A stretch of DNA of 33,468 nucleotides from Geminicoccaceae bacterium (GCA_025054575.1 JANWZN010000016.1:1-33468), one strand, 5' to 3'. Shown: positions 15,030 to 24,251, numbered from the stretch's first letter. The notes: a model not told the origin generated them from the sequence alone. Program-made: numbers and translations.

Positions 15030-15676
15030 GCGAGCCCGACGATCCGCTGCACGCACCACCGCCCACCGAGGTCGAGATCCTCGAGCGTCGGCGAGTGCAC
15101 CAAGGGTTCTACGGCTTCGATCTCATCCGCCTGCGGCATCGCCGCTTCGACGGCGGCTGGACGTCACCCCTGCACCGAGAGCTCCTCGTCCAGCGCGACG
15201 CGGTCGCGGTTTTGCCCTGGGATCCGGACCGCGATTGCGTGCTCCTGGTCGAGCAGTTCCGCGTGGGCGCGCTCGATTCCCCGGATGGCGCTTGGCTGCT
15301 CGAGGCCCCGGCCGGATTGTTGGAAGCCGAGGAGACGCCGGAGCGCTGCGCCCGACGCGAGCTGCTCGAAGAATGTGGGCTCGAGGCCGGCCGGATCGAA
15401 CCAGCGCTCCGCTACCGCTCGAGCCCCGGTGGTACGACCGAGACGGTGCACGTGTTCGTCGCCGAGGCGAGTCTCGACCGCGCCGGCGGCCTGTTCGGAG
15501 CCGCCCACGAGCACGAGGACATTCGCGCTCACGTGTTGTCGAGCGAGGAAGCCTTCGCGCGCGTCCGCGCGGGCCGCATCACCGCGACCACGGGCGTGGT
15601 TCCGCTCTTGTGGCTCGAGCTGCATCGGGACCGTCTGCGCGCGCTGTGGCGGCCGGCCGCGTCGCGAGGTGCTTGA
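15026..15676 (+). CDS. Nudix hydrolase, ADP-ribose pyrophosphatase-like
   Basis: The Nudix box GLLEAEETPERCARRELLEE (continuing CGL) fits G-x5-E-x7-REUxEExGU exactly. The N-terminal part RRRVHQGFYGFDLIRLRHRR, then FDGG and REL, is typical of NudF-type ADP-ribose pyrophosphatases that act as dimers on ADP-ribose. No ATG, GTG or TTG is suitably placed: the frame can begin at CTG 15026, overlapping the stop of the RAM gene, or further upstream inside it; GTG within RRRVHQGF would remove needed residues. The start is therefore uncertain and the gene is probably coupled to its neighbour. Confidence 0.88.
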   Translation: MSEPDDPLHAPPPTEVEILERRRVHQGFYGFDLIRLRHRRFDGGWTSPLHRELLVQRDAVAVLPWDPDRDCVLLVEQFRVGALDSPDGAWLLEAPAGLLEAEETPERCARRELLEECGLEAGRIEPALRYRSSPGGTTETVHVFVAEASLDRAGGLFGAAHEHEDIRAHVLSSEEAFARVRAGRITATTGVVPLLWLELHRDRLRALWRPAASRGA

Positions 15677-15736
15677 AGCCTCGGTTTCTGGACCTTAGCT
15701 CGGAGGTCTCGAGGAAAGCCGCACGGAGTCGCGAGG

Positions 15737-16024
15737 ATGCAGGCACGGATTTACCAGCCCGCCAAGACCGCGGTGTCCTCGGGCCGCCACAAGACGCGGG
15801 AATGGGTGGTCGAGCACGAGCCACGCTCGCCCAGGCTGCCCGATCGGCTGGTAGGCTGGGTCGGTTCCGACGACACCGACCAGCAGGTCCGCCTGTTCTT
15901 CCCGACCAAGGAAGCAGCGATCGCCTATTGCGAGCGCCAGGGCCTGTCCTACACCGTCGACGAGCCGCACCAGCGCATCCTCCGTCCGAAGTCCTACGCC
16001 GAAAATTTCATCCGTCGGGTCTGA
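15737..16024 (+). CDS. ETC complex I subunit, NDUFS4 family
   Basis: The 95-residue protein matches the small accessory complex I subunit of alphaproteobacteria and mitochondria: MQARIYQPAKTAVSSGR, WVVEHEP, GWVGSDDTDQQVRLFFPTK, AIAYCERQG, and the end PKSYAENF. It helps to stabilise the NADH-binding arm. The ATG has a GAGG upstream. It is a useful marker of alphaproteobacterial origin. Confidence 0.93.
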   Translation: MQARIYQPAKTAVSSGRHKTREWVVEHEPRSPRLPDRLVGWVGSDDTDQQVRLFFPTKEAAIAYCERQGLSYTVDEPHQRILRPKSYAENFIRRV

Positions 16025-16042
16025 GCCGATCACGCTCACGCC

Positions 16043-16800
16043 GTGTCGAAGCGAGATCGTCCCGCTGGCCCGCCGGCAGGACCGGGTCACCGTCGAAGAA
16101 CTCGCGGACCGCTACGAGGTCTCCCCCCAGACCATCCGCAGACCGCAACGGACTGTGCGAGCGACGCGCGTTGCGCCGGATCCACGGCGGGGCGCGGCTC
16201 GCTTCGGATGTCGCGAACCTCGGCTACGAAGCGCGGCGGGCCCTCGCAGCGGAGGCCGAGCGCCGGATCGCGGCGCGCGGCGCGGAACTCGTTCCGAACC
16301 GCTCCTCGCTGTTTTCGTCGATCGGCACGACCACCGAGGAGGTCGCCCGCGCCCTGGTCGGCCACGACGATCTCCCGGTCGTCACCAACAACGTCCACGT
16401 GGTCGCGATCCTGCTCCCCGTTCCCGGCATCGAGCTCGCGGTTGCCGGCGGCTCGGTTCACAAGGCGGACGGCGGGATGGTGGGCGAGGCCGCGGTCCAG
16501 CTCGTGTGCCGCTATCGGCTCGATTACGCGGTGATCGAGGCTTCGGCGATCGACCTCGACGGAACCCTCCTCGATTTCGAAGAGCGCGAGGTGGATGTGG
16601 CGCGCGCGGTCGTCGCGCACGCCGGCCGTGTCGTGCTCGTCGCCGACGCGACCGAGTTCGCCCGTTCGGCGCCCTTGAAGATCACCGGGCTCGAGCGCGT
16701 TCGAACCTTCGTGACCGACCGTCCGCCGCCGGCTGCTTCGCTTGCCTTTCGTTCGTGCGAGATCGATGCTCGTGTCGCGCGGGCAGGAGGTACGCGATGA
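16043..16800 (+). pseudogene. glpR: Frameshifted DeoR-family regulator, GlpR-like
   Basis: The sequence encodes a GlpR-type repressor spread over three frames. GTG at 16043 begins VSKR; the helix-turn-helix (SEIVPLARRQ, VTVEELADRYEVSPQTIRR) lies in the next frame from about 16050 to 16140; from 16141 a third frame gives DRNGLCERRALRRIHGGARL and the whole sensor domain (IGTTTEEVARAL, VTNNVHV, SAIDLDGTLLDFEEREVDVA). The second break sits in CGCAGACCGC, where restoring one GA (AGAGAC) re-creates RRD. The sensor end TGA overlaps the glpD ATG, as expected for a local regulator. Either the gene is inactivated, leaving glpD constitutive, or the assembly has two indels. Confidence 0.8.
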
Positions 16801-18332
16801 GGGAACAGCTGTTCGACCTCGCCATCGTCGGAGGCGGGGTCAACGGCTGTGCGATCGCCCGCGATGCGGCTGGACGCGGGCTCTCGGTGCTGCTCGTCGA
16901 GGAAGGCGACCTCGCTCGCGCCACCTCCTCTGCCTCGACAAAATTGCTACACGGGGGTTTGCGCTATCTCGAGTACTACGAGTTCCGCCTCGTCCGCGAA
17001 GCCCTGATCGAACGCGAGGTTTTGTTACGCGCGGCCCCTCATTTCATCTGGCCACTTCGTTTCGTCCTGCCCTGGCGACCTGGCACGCGGGCGCGTTGGC
17101 TCGTGCGCTTCGGCCTGTTTCTCTACGACCATCTCGGCGGTCGCGAGATCCTTCCGGCATGCCGCAGCCTCGATCTGACCCGCGATGTGGCGGGAAGACC
17201 GCTGCAGGCGGACGTTCGCTACGGGTTCGAATATTCGGATTGTTGGGTCGAGGACGCTCGTCTCACGATCATGAACGCGCGCGATGCGGCGGACCGGGGA
17301 GCGCTCGTTCGCCCGCGCACCCGATGCGTCGGCGCGCGGCGCGCCGAAGGTCTCTGGCGCCTGGTCGTAGAAGATCGAACGACCGGAACGCGGACGGAGG
17401 CCGCCGCCCGCATCCTTGTCAACGCTACGGGCCCTTGGGCCGATCGCTTCTTACGCGAGGTGGTCGGCACGAGCCCGCCGGCGCGCGTCCGCCTGGTCCA
17501 GGGCAGCCATCTCGTTACCCGGCGGCTGTTCGACCACGACCGCGCCTATCTCCTCCAGAACCCGGACGGCCGGATCGTCTTCGCGATCCCCTACGAGCAG
17601 GATTTCGCGCTGATCGGCACCACCGATCACGAAATCGCGGGCGATCCCGGGCAGGTCGCGGTTACAGCAGAGGAGCGAGACTATCTTCTCGCGTCGATCA
17701 CCCGATGGTTCCGTCGCCCGCTCGGGCCCGAGGACATCGTCTGGTCCTATGCCGGCGTCCGCCCGCTCTACAACGACGGCGCCTCGGCCGCCCAGGCGGC
17801 GACGCGCGATTACGTGCTCCACCTCGACGCTCCGGTGGGCGCCGCCCCGCTGCTCTCGGTCTTCGGGGGCAAGCTCACGACCGCACGCAAACTCGCCGAG
17901 GCGGCGCTCCTTGAGCTCGCGCCCTTCGTTTCGAGCGCGGTCGGCCCTTGGACAGCTTCGGCCCATCTTCCGGGCGGCGATTTCCCTTGGGACGGCTTCG
18001 CACACCTCGTCGCCGAACTGCGCCGCCGTTATCCGTTCCTGCCCGAGCGGCTGGCCAATAGGCTCGCCCGCTATTACGGCACGCGCGCGGCCCTGCTCCT
18101 CGGCGACGCCAAGCGGCTCGGCGACCTCGGCACCTCCTTCGGCGCCGATCTCTACGAGCGCGAGGTCGAGTGGATGCGGCGAGAGGAGTGGGCGGCTACG
18201 GCGGAGGACGTGCTCTGGCGGCGCAGCAAGCTCGGGCTGCGGGTGAGCGCGGCCGAGATCCGACGCCTCGAGGCCCATCTCGCGGGTGAGCGGCGGAGGC
18301 CGTCGATCGACGCCGCTTCGCCGACTTGCTAA
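16797..18332 (+). CDS. glpD: Aerobic glycerol-3-phosphate dehydrogenase
   Basis: GlpD oxidises glycerol-3-phosphate to dihydroxyacetone phosphate at the inner membrane and passes electrons to quinone. The 511-residue protein has the FAD motif DLAIVGGGVNGCAIARDAAG, then SSASTKLLHGGLRYLE (substrate and flavin contact), INARD-like NARDAADRG, VNATGPWAD, GSHLV and the late SYAGVRPL and GGKLTTAR. The length is standard. ATG at 16797 has AGGAGG upstream and overlaps the stop of the glpR remnant. Together with the convergent ugp-like operon it gives a route from phosphodiesters to glycolysis. Confidence 0.95.
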   Translation: MREQLFDLAIVGGGVNGCAIARDAAGRGLSVLLVEEGDLARATSSASTKLLHGGLRYLEYYEFRLVREALIEREVLLRAAPHFIWPLRFVLPWRPGTRARWLVRFGLFLYDHLGGREILPACRSLDLTRDVAGRPLQADVRYGFEYSDCWVEDARLTIMNARDAADRGALVRPRTRCVGARRAEGLWRLVVEDRTTGTRTEAAARILVNATGPWADRFLREVVGTSPPARVRLVQGSHLVTRRLFDHDRAYLLQNPDGRIVFAIPYEQDFALIGTTDHEIAGDPGQVAVTAEERDYLLASITRWFRRPLGPEDIVWSYAGVRPLYNDGASAAQAATRDYVLHLDAPVGAAPLLSVFGGKLTTARKLAEAALLELAPFVSSAVGPWTASAHLPGGDFPWDGFAHLVAELRRRYPFLPERLANRLARYYGTRAALLLGDAKRLGDLGTSFGADLYEREVEWMRREEWAATAEDVLWRRSKLGLRVSAAEIRRLEAHLAGERRRPSIDAASPTC

Positions 18333-18342
18333 AAAAGAGCGG

Positions 18343-18419
18343 GCGCCCGTAGCTCAGCCGGATAGAGCATCCGCCTTCTAAGCGGAGGGTCGCAGGTTCG
18401 AATCCTGCCGGGCGCGCCA
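18343..18419 (+). tRNA. tRNA-Arg (anticodon UCU)
   Basis: A full cloverleaf is visible: acceptor GCGCCCG with CGGGCGC, D arm GCTC...GAGC, anticodon arm TCCGC-CTTCTAA-GCGGA with anticodon TCT at 18377-18379, T arm GCAGG-TTCGAAT-CCTGC, discriminator G and an encoded CCA at 18417-18419. It reads AGA, a rare codon in a GC-rich genome. Confidence 0.98.
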
Positions 18420-18446
18420 AACCTGGCCGCCCCGACGACATCTTCT

Positions 18447-19286
18447 TCATCCCGGTGCGCGGCAGCGAGCCTCGGACGCGTACGGCACCGCCCAGCGCTC
18501 GACCATCGCTCGCACCGCGGTGACGTCGTCGCCGGCGAGCACGTCGATCAGGCCCTCGGCCAGCATCGGCCCGAGCGTGTGCTCGAGATCGAGGCCGTGG
18601 CGCTTGCGCTCGGCGAGGATCGCGGGGCGCGGGATCGTGACGCGCAGGGCGATACCGGCCTCGTGCAGAGCGAGCGCGTCCTCGGCGCTCAAGACGTCCC
18701 ACTCGATCGAGACCGACGTGGCCTCTGCGCGCCGCGCGACCGCCACGATGTCGACGTGTCGGGCGTGGGTGATGATTTCGGTGCGCAATCCCTCGATGCG
18801 CTCGCGCGCCCGCAGCAACGAGGGGTGATCGAAGGAGATGACGAGCACCTCGGCGATCGCGTCCGCCGCCCGCAGCACATCGTTGAGACGGTCGATCAGC
18901 TCGTCGGCCCGAGCGCGCTCCTTGATCTCGAGCAAGAGACCGATGCCGAGACGCTTCGCCGCCGCGAGCGCCTCCTCGAGCGTGGGAATTCTCGTCCCGG
19001 CGAAGGCTCGTGACATCCAGGCCCCGGCATCGAGCCGGCGCAGGCTCTCGAGATCGTGTGCGCCGACCCACCCTAGACCGTCGTCGCAGCGGCCCAGAAG
19101 CTCGTCGTGGCGCAAAACGATCGCCCCGTCGCGAGCCAGCCGGAGATCGACCTCGCACACCGTGGCCCCGCGCGCAGCGGCCGCTTCGAGTGCCGGAATC
19201 GTGTTCTCGGGCGCCCCGATCGAGTGACCGCGATGCCCGCAGACATGGACGAGACCGCGGCGCGAGGCAAACGGATCGAACGGCAT
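18447..19286 (-). CDS. ugpQ: Glycerophosphodiester phosphodiesterase (UgpQ-like)
   Basis: The enzyme hydrolyses glycerophosphodiesters to glycerol-3-phosphate and an alcohol. The 279-residue protein has the family motif near the N-terminus: GHRG, then APENTIPALEAA, CEVDLRLARDG and VLRHDELLGR (catalytic His, metal-binding Glu and Asp). A TIM-barrel end lies in the region LDLEHTLGPMLAEGLIDVLA. It lacks a signal peptide, so it acts in the cytoplasm. It is the last gene of a seven-gene operon; its ATG overlaps the previous stop (TGATG). Confidence 0.93.
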   Translation of the reverse strand: MPFDPFASRRGLVHVCGHRGHSIGAPENTIPALEAAAARGATVCEVDLRLARDGAIVLRHDELLGRCDDGLGWVGAHDLESLRRLDAGAWMSRAFAGTRIPTLEEALAAAKRLGIGLLLEIKERARADELIDRLNDVLRAADAIAEVLVISFDHPSLLRARERIEGLRTEIITHARHVDIVAVARRAEATSVSIEWDVLSAEDALALHEAGIALRVTIPRPAILAERKRHGLDLEHTLGPMLAEGLIDVLAGDDVTAVRAMVERWAVPYASEARCRAPG

Positions 19287-20359
19287 CAGGCAACGCTCCG
19301 AGGCTCTGGTTCGACCGTAACGGCGAGCAGCTCGTGGTCGGACACGGCCATCCCGCGCGCGTCGACCGCGGGCAGGACCGCCGGATCGCTGCACCGCAGC
19401 CCGCGTGCCAAGAACCAGTCGATCTTGCCCAAGGGTGGCGCCGGCGTGCCGTCGGCTCGGGTCCGCTGCGTGGCGAGACCGGCGACGTTGGCGTCTGTCC
19501 AGCTCCAGCCGCGCCTGGCCGCGAGATCGAAGAGGGGCTCCCATCGCTCGGGTGCCACGAGCCGATCCGGATCCGTTGCGACAGCTGCAACCACGCCCGC
19601 TGTGTCCCGACGACCGGCGAGATCGAAGGTGCTGGTGTTGAGATCGCCGCCGATCAACGCCGGCATACCCGGGGCGTGACGATCGATCGCGTCCAACAGG
19701 ACCCCCATCTCCCGGGCGCGATCGGACGGATCGGTGTGGCTCTCGAAGTGGGTCGAAACCAGGAGGACGGGCCCGGCCGATGTCGCGACCTCGGCCAGCA
19801 ACGCCATCCGACCGCCGACCCGCCGCTCCCCGAACCTCCCGTCGAACCACCGGCCGCTCGTCTCGAGCCTGACGAGTGCCGGCCGCGCGAGCGGCAAGGT
19901 CAAGACGATCGCGTTGCCGTGCAGGCCGTCGCGGTTGCGCTGCCCTGCGCAGCGCGCGCGCTCGCGCTCGTCGCCCAGGTCGAGCTCGACGAACTCGACC
20001 CCGAACAGGAACCCTGCGCCGAGCCCGTGAGCGAGCTCCGCCACGGTATGGCGGTTCCCCGAGCGCGCCATGCCGACATCGACCTCGGCGAGAAGCACCA
20101 CGTCGGCGCCCGCCCGGGCGAGCAGGTCGCGTGCAGTCCCGACCGCCGTCAGCCGCTCGGCGTTCCAGTAGACCACCCGCAGCCGCTTCGGGAGGTCGAG
20201 GCGCGGCGCGGGCGGTGCCGCCATCTCGATCGCGTGGAGGCAGGCGAAGCTCGCGAACGCTTTGGCGAACAGCGCCACATCGCCGGGTCCATCGCGCAGC
20301 CGAGCCCGCTCCACCTCGTTCACCGCCTCGAGCCGGCCTACCACGCGCGTCACGAGCAT
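19286..20359 (-). CDS. Endonuclease/exonuclease/phosphatase-family phosphodiesterase
   Basis: The 357-residue protein has the EEP fold motifs in order: VVYWNAERL, AEVDVGMARSGN (metal-binding Glu), STHFESHTD, GGDLNTSTFD and a final SDHELL. A roughly 50-residue N-terminal extension precedes the domain. ATG at 20359 overlaps the end of the second GDPD gene. The context between two glycerophosphodiester phosphodiesterases suggests a phospho-ester of lipid origin as substrate rather than DNA (inference). Confidence 0.85.
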   Translation of the reverse strand: MLVTRVVGRLEAVNEVERARLRDGPGDVALFAKAFASFACLHAIEMAAPPAPRLDLPKRLRVVYWNAERLTAVGTARDLLARAGADVVLLAEVDVGMARSGNRHTVAELAHGLGAGFLFGVEFVELDLGDERERARCAGQRNRDGLHGNAIVLTLPLARPALVRLETSGRWFDGRFGERRVGGRMALLAEVATSAGPVLLVSTHFESHTDPSDRAREMGVLLDAIDRHAPGMPALIGGDLNTSTFDLAGRRDTAGVVAAVATDPDRLVAPERWEPLFDLAARRGWSWTDANVAGLATQRTRADGTPAPPLGKIDWFLARGLRCSDPAVLPAVDARGMAVSDHELLAVTVEPEPRSVA

Positions 20360-21198
20360 CGAGCCTCGTCCCAGAGCGCAGCCAACGCCAACGGGTCGTT
20401 GCTCGTGATTTGCCTGCATCCGAGGGCGGCTAGGCGCTCGAGTGTCGCGAGAAGGTCCGGTCGATCGGCGTCGATCGTCCAGCTGTCCACGAGAGCACCG
20501 CGCGCCGCCACGAGCCGGGGCAGTTCCACGCCGTGCTCGGCCGCGGCCAGGACCAGATCGGCTCGAAGATAAAAGACGTCCGCGTCGGGCATGGCCGCGA
20601 GCGTGGCCCCGGCCAGGGCACGAAAGCCCGCCGCATCGGACGGCATCGCCTTCTCGTGCCAGTGCAGCGGATCGAAGCCTTTTCGCACGCCAGGCACCGT
20701 GGCGGCGAGGCGCTCGACGAGCGCAGCATCGGTTCCGCCGATCGTGAAGGCGGTCTCGATCCCGCGCAGCGCCTCGCGAAATCGCGCCAGCTTCTCCGGG
20801 TCGAGCGAGCCGAGCGCCTCCTTGACGTCGAGCTGGACCAGCCCCGGCGGCCACGACGCGACGGCCCTCACCGCGTCCGCGATCTCGTCGAGGAACAGCG
20901 GCGGATCGTCGAGGATCGCCCCGTCCTCGCCGCGTTGGCGCAGGGCTTCGAGCTCGACCCGGCTGCGGCTCGCGACCGTGCCCGTACCCGTGGTCTCGCG
21001 GTCGAGCATCGGGTCGTGAAGACATACCCAGTGGCCGTCGGCGGTGGCGCGGATGTCGACCTCGAGCGGTGCTGCCGCGACGAGCCCTTCCCGCAGCGCC
21101 GCCCGCTGGAACGACGGCTCGTCTCGCCGGCGCTTGAGACGGTGCCACTTGAAGCGCAGCGGCGGCCGCGGTGGGACCTTGGACCTGGCGGTGCTCAC
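20350..21198 (-). CDS. Second glycerophosphodiester phosphodiesterase-family protein
   Basis: The 282-residue protein is a divergent GDPD: KWHRLKRRRDEPSF replaces the usual HRG...PEN region, keeping H19 and R20. The metal and catalytic cluster follows as LEVDIRATADGHWVCLHDPM (E46, D48, H61, D62). The C-terminal half ends in the barrel strand LGCRQITSNDP. The start overlaps the ATPase stop (ATGA). Having two GDPDs in one operon suggests different headgroup specificities. Confidence 0.82.
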   Translation of the reverse strand: MSTARSKVPPRPPLRFKWHRLKRRRDEPSFQRAALREGLVAAAPLEVDIRATADGHWVCLHDPMLDRETTGTGTVASRSRVELEALRQRGEDGAILDDPPLFLDEIADAVRAVASWPPGLVQLDVKEALGSLDPEKLARFREALRGIETAFTIGGTDAALVERLAATVPGVRKGFDPLHWHEKAMPSDAAGFRALAGATLAAMPDADVFYLRADLVLAAAEHGVELPRLVAARGALVDSWTIDADRPDLLATLERLAALGCRQITSNDPLALAALWDEARCS

Positions 21199-22259
21199 GA
21201 CGGCACCGGGCCCGGCATCTGGAGCCGCCGTTCATCCGCTGCGTCGAACAGCAGGCTCTCGCTCCAACCCAAGACGACCTGCTCGCCCGCACGGTGGCGC
21301 GGAGCGGCTCCGGGCTCGACGACCCGAAGCGCTCCGACCTCGCTCTCCACGAGCCAGATCCACTCTCGCCCGTGCGGCTCGCCGTCGAGGATGCGGCCGC
21401 GGATCGGTCCTTCGCCGAGCCGGATCGCCTCCGGCCGGATGCCGACGACGACGCGCTGCGGCAACGGGCCGCTGCCGTTCGCAGCGAAGGAGCGTTCGCC
21501 CAGTCTGACGGCACCGTCCTCGGCTGTGCCTTCCACGAGATTGATCGGCGGCGATCCCAAAAAGCTCGCAACGAACAGAGAGGCCGGCCGAGCGTAGAGG
21601 TCGTCGGCCGTGCCGATCTGCTCGATTCGTCCCTTGCTCATGCACACGATCCGATCGGCCATGGTCACCGCCTCGATCTGATCGTGCGTGACCAGCACCG
21701 TGGTGACCCCGAGCTCGCGCTGCAGCCGACGGATCTCGCCGCGCATGGCGAGGCGCAGGCCCGCGTCGAGATTGGAGAGCGGTTCGTCGAGCAACAGGAG
21801 TTGCGGTTCCTTGACCAGGGCCCGGGCGAGCGCGACCCGCTGCTGCTGACCGCCCGAGAGCTGAGCAGGTTTTCGGTCGAGGAGCTCCTCGACCCGCACG
21901 AGGCGGGCGATCGCCTCGACCCGTCGCTTCGACTCGTCGATCGGCACGCGCTTGAGGCGCAACGGAAAGCCGATGTTCTGCGCCACCGTCATATGCGGGT
22001 AGAGCGCATAGGATTGGAACACGATGCCGACATTGCGGTCCTTCGCCTCGATCTCGTTGATCCGGACACCGTCGAACCGGATCTCGCCCGCGCTCGGCGC
22101 ATAGATCCCGGCGAGCAAGAACAGGGTCGTCGATTTGCCACAGCCCGACGGACCGAGGATCGCGAGAAATTCGCCCGAGCGGATCGCGAGATCGACCGGC
22201 TCCAGCGCCACGACCTCGCCGAAGCGTTTCTCGACCTTGTCGAGCTCGACGGTCGCCAA
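21195..22259 (-). CDS. ugpC: ABC transporter ATP-binding protein, UgpC/MalK type
   Basis: The 354-residue ATPase has Walker A GPSGCGKST (36-44), the Q-loop FQSYALYPHMT, signature LSGGQQQR, Walker B LLLLDEPLSNLD and H-loop VTHDQIEA. A C-terminal regulatory OB domain of the MalK/UgpC kind follows (VVVGIRPEAIRLGE). It energises the two permeases encoded upstream. The symbol rests on context (two GDPD genes, glpD nearby), since this branch also serves other sugars. Confidence 0.88.
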   Translation of the reverse strand: MATVELDKVEKRFGEVVALEPVDLAIRSGEFLAILGPSGCGKSTTLFLLAGIYAPSAGEIRFDGVRINEIEAKDRNVGIVFQSYALYPHMTVAQNIGFPLRLKRVPIDESKRRVEAIARLVRVEELLDRKPAQLSGGQQQRVALARALVKEPQLLLLDEPLSNLDAGLRLAMRGEIRRLQRELGVTTVLVTHDQIEAVTMADRIVCMSKGRIEQIGTADDLYARPASLFVASFLGSPPINLVEGTAEDGAVRLGERSFAANGSGPLPQRVVVGIRPEAIRLGEGPIRGRILDGEPHGREWIWLVESEVGALRVVEPGAAPRHRAGEQVVLGWSESLLFDAADERRLQMPGPVPS

Positions 22260-22269
22260 CTCGCGCCCC

Positions 22270-23352
22270 TCAGCCCTTGATGCCGCCGATCGTCATCTGG
22301 GTGAGGTATTTCTGCGTCGCAGTATAGAGCACGATCGAGGGAATAACGTAGAACACGCCGATCGCGGACACCATAGCGTAGTCCGTTCCCATGACGTCTT
22401 CCCGCATCCAGAAGAGATACAAGCTCATCGTCCAGTTCGCTTTTTCGATCAACAGTGTCCTGGTGAAGACGTACTCCTCCCAGCCTCGCAGAAACGCGAA
22501 GACGGCGACCGCGAGGACTCCTACCTTCACTTGCGGCAAAACCACGAGCAGAAAAGCGCGCCGGCGCGAACAGCCGTCCGCCATGGCGCTCATCTCGATC
22601 TCCCAAGGTACCGCGTCGAAGAAGCCCTTCATCACGAAGATCGCGAAGGGCAGCTCGAGCGCGACGATAACGAGGATGACCGAGAGCCGCGTGTCCAACA
22701 AGCCGGCCCAATACACCAGGAGAAATATCGGGATGACCAGAGTCATGGCCGGGAAGGCGTGCAGAACGAGCAGCCCCTGGAGATAGGCCTCGCGCCCACC
22801 GAAGGCGAACCGAGACAGGTAGTATCCGGCGAGCGTCGCTACCGTCACGACCATGACCATCTGGGCGCTCGCAATCAACAGAGAATTGAAAAAGGCGCTC
22901 CACACGCTCGGGAACTTGGTACCGACGCCGGACGCACCTTTGAGCGAATCCGCGATCAGCGGGTTCCACAAGAAGCGCCAATTGTCCAGATGGAGGTGGG
23001 GGCCGGTGACGATGGCGAGCCCGAACAGGGCGATGGCTGCCAGTGCCCATTCCGTTCGCCGTTGACCGCGTCCTTCCGGTAGGGCCAAGCGGATCAGCGA
23101 CCAAGCGAGGAGCGCCGGGAACAGCACCGCGAGCGTGCCCCAGAGGACCGTGGTGGACGCCCCGGTGCGGCCCGAGAGTGCTACGGTGAGAAGCCAGAGA
23201 TAGGGCACGAGGATCGGCAGCGAGCCGAGGAGGAGAAAGGTCCACAGCGTCGCGTCGACCAAAAGGCGGCGGCGGCGGGTGCGGGCGGCCAGATCGGCCC
23301 AAGCCGCGGCCTCGGGCACCACTGTTCCGGAAAGAGGCCGAGCGAGGCTCAC
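22270..23352 (-). CDS. ugpE: ABC transporter permease, MalG/UgpE type
   Basis: From the GTG at 23352, which overlaps the preceding stop (GTGA), the product has 360 residues. It has an extra N-terminal pair of hydrophobic segments before the usual six-helix core, so it is longer than the ordinary 270-290-residue permease. The coupling loop reads SAMADGCSRRRAFLLVVLPQ, the EAA motif that docks on the ATPase. It ends in KYLTQMTIGGIKG, the typical end of sugar permeases of this family. Confidence 0.88.
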   Translation of the reverse strand: MSLARPLSGTVVPEAAAWADLAARTRRRRLLVDATLWTFLLLGSLPILVPYLWLLTVALSGRTGASTTVLWGTLAVLFPALLAWSLIRLALPEGRGQRRTEWALAAIALFGLAIVTGPHLHLDNWRFLWNPLIADSLKGASGVGTKFPSVWSAFFNSLLIASAQMVMVVTVATLAGYYLSRFAFGGREAYLQGLLVLHAFPAMTLVIPIFLLVYWAGLLDTRLSVILVIVALELPFAIFVMKGFFDAVPWEIEMSAMADGCSRRRAFLLVVLPQVKVGVLAVAVFAFLRGWEEYVFTRTLLIEKANWTMSLYLFWMREDVMGTDYAMVSAIGVFYVIPSIVLYTATQKYLTQMTIGGIKG

Positions 23353-24251
23353 GACACCTCGATCCGCGGTCGCTGCAAGAGCGCGCGCATGTCGAAGAAC
23401 CGCCAGAGCACGAGTGCCGCCACGATCCCGGCGGCTACGAGTACCAGCGCCAAGGCGGCGCCGTAGGCGTATTGACCGCTCGTGAAGGCGCGTTGGTACA
23501 CGTAGAGGGCCCATACCGTCGTGTCGTAAAATGGGCCACCATCGGTAATCAGCCAGATGTACTCGAAGCTCACGAGCAAGGACAGTGCTTGATAGAGCGT
23601 GACGAACGAGAGATGCCACCGGATCTGGGGCAAGGTGACATGGCGCACGATCTGCAGGCCGTTGGCTCCGTCGGCACGCGCGGCGTAGAACAGATGCTGC
23701 GGGATCGAGCGGATCGCGCTGGTAAAAATGATCATGCCGAAGGAGGCGCCGATGAAGCCGTTGGCGAGCACGACGACGAGCATCGGAGCGTCGCTCTTGA
23801 GATCGAGCGGTGGCATCCCGATGCCGGCCACGATCTGATTCAAGAGGCCGTACTCCGTCGGTGCCACCACCCAGGTCCACAAAAGCGCATAAACGACCGA
23901 CGGGCTCATCCGGGGCAGCAGCCAGACCGAGCGGAAGAACGCTCCCGCACGGTCCGGCAATGCGGTCGTAGTGAGCGCCAACAGGAGCGCATAGCCGACG
24001 TTGAACAGGGTGAGAGTGCAGACGACATAGACCAGGGTGTTGGTGAGCACCTGGGCGAGACGCCGATCGCCCCCGAAGATGCGCGCGACGTTTTCGGTCG
24101 TCACGCGCGTGACCTCGAGATTGCGGCCCATATCGGTGAAGGCGATCGCGACGTCGACGATCACGGGCAGGACATAGAACAGCATCAGCAGCGCCGTTGC
24201 CGGCCCGAGGAAGACCAATCGGTCCAAGCGCGAGCGTGTAGCGGCGGTCAT
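23349..24251 (-). CDS. ugpA: ABC transporter permease, MalF/UgpA type
   Basis: The 300-residue protein has six predicted membrane helices beginning with FLGPATALLMLFYVLPVIVD. The EAA loop is ARADGANGLQIVRHVTLPQI. ITDGGPFYDTT is a recognised stretch near helix 5 in sugar permeases. It pairs with the downstream permease. A strong hairpin separates it from the binding-protein gene. Confidence 0.9.
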   Translation of the reverse strand: MTAATRSRLDRLVFLGPATALLMLFYVLPVIVDVAIAFTDMGRNLEVTRVTTENVARIFGGDRRLAQVLTNTLVYVVCTLTLFNVGYALLLALTTTALPDRAGAFFRSVWLLPRMSPSVVYALLWTWVVAPTEYGLLNQIVAGIGMPPLDLKSDAPMLVVVLANGFIGASFGMIIFTSAIRSIPQHLFYAARADGANGLQIVRHVTLPQIRWHLSFVTLYQALSLLVSFEYIWLITDGGPFYDTTVWALYVYQRAFTSGQYAYGAALALVLVAAGIVAALVLWRFFDMRALLQRPRIEVS

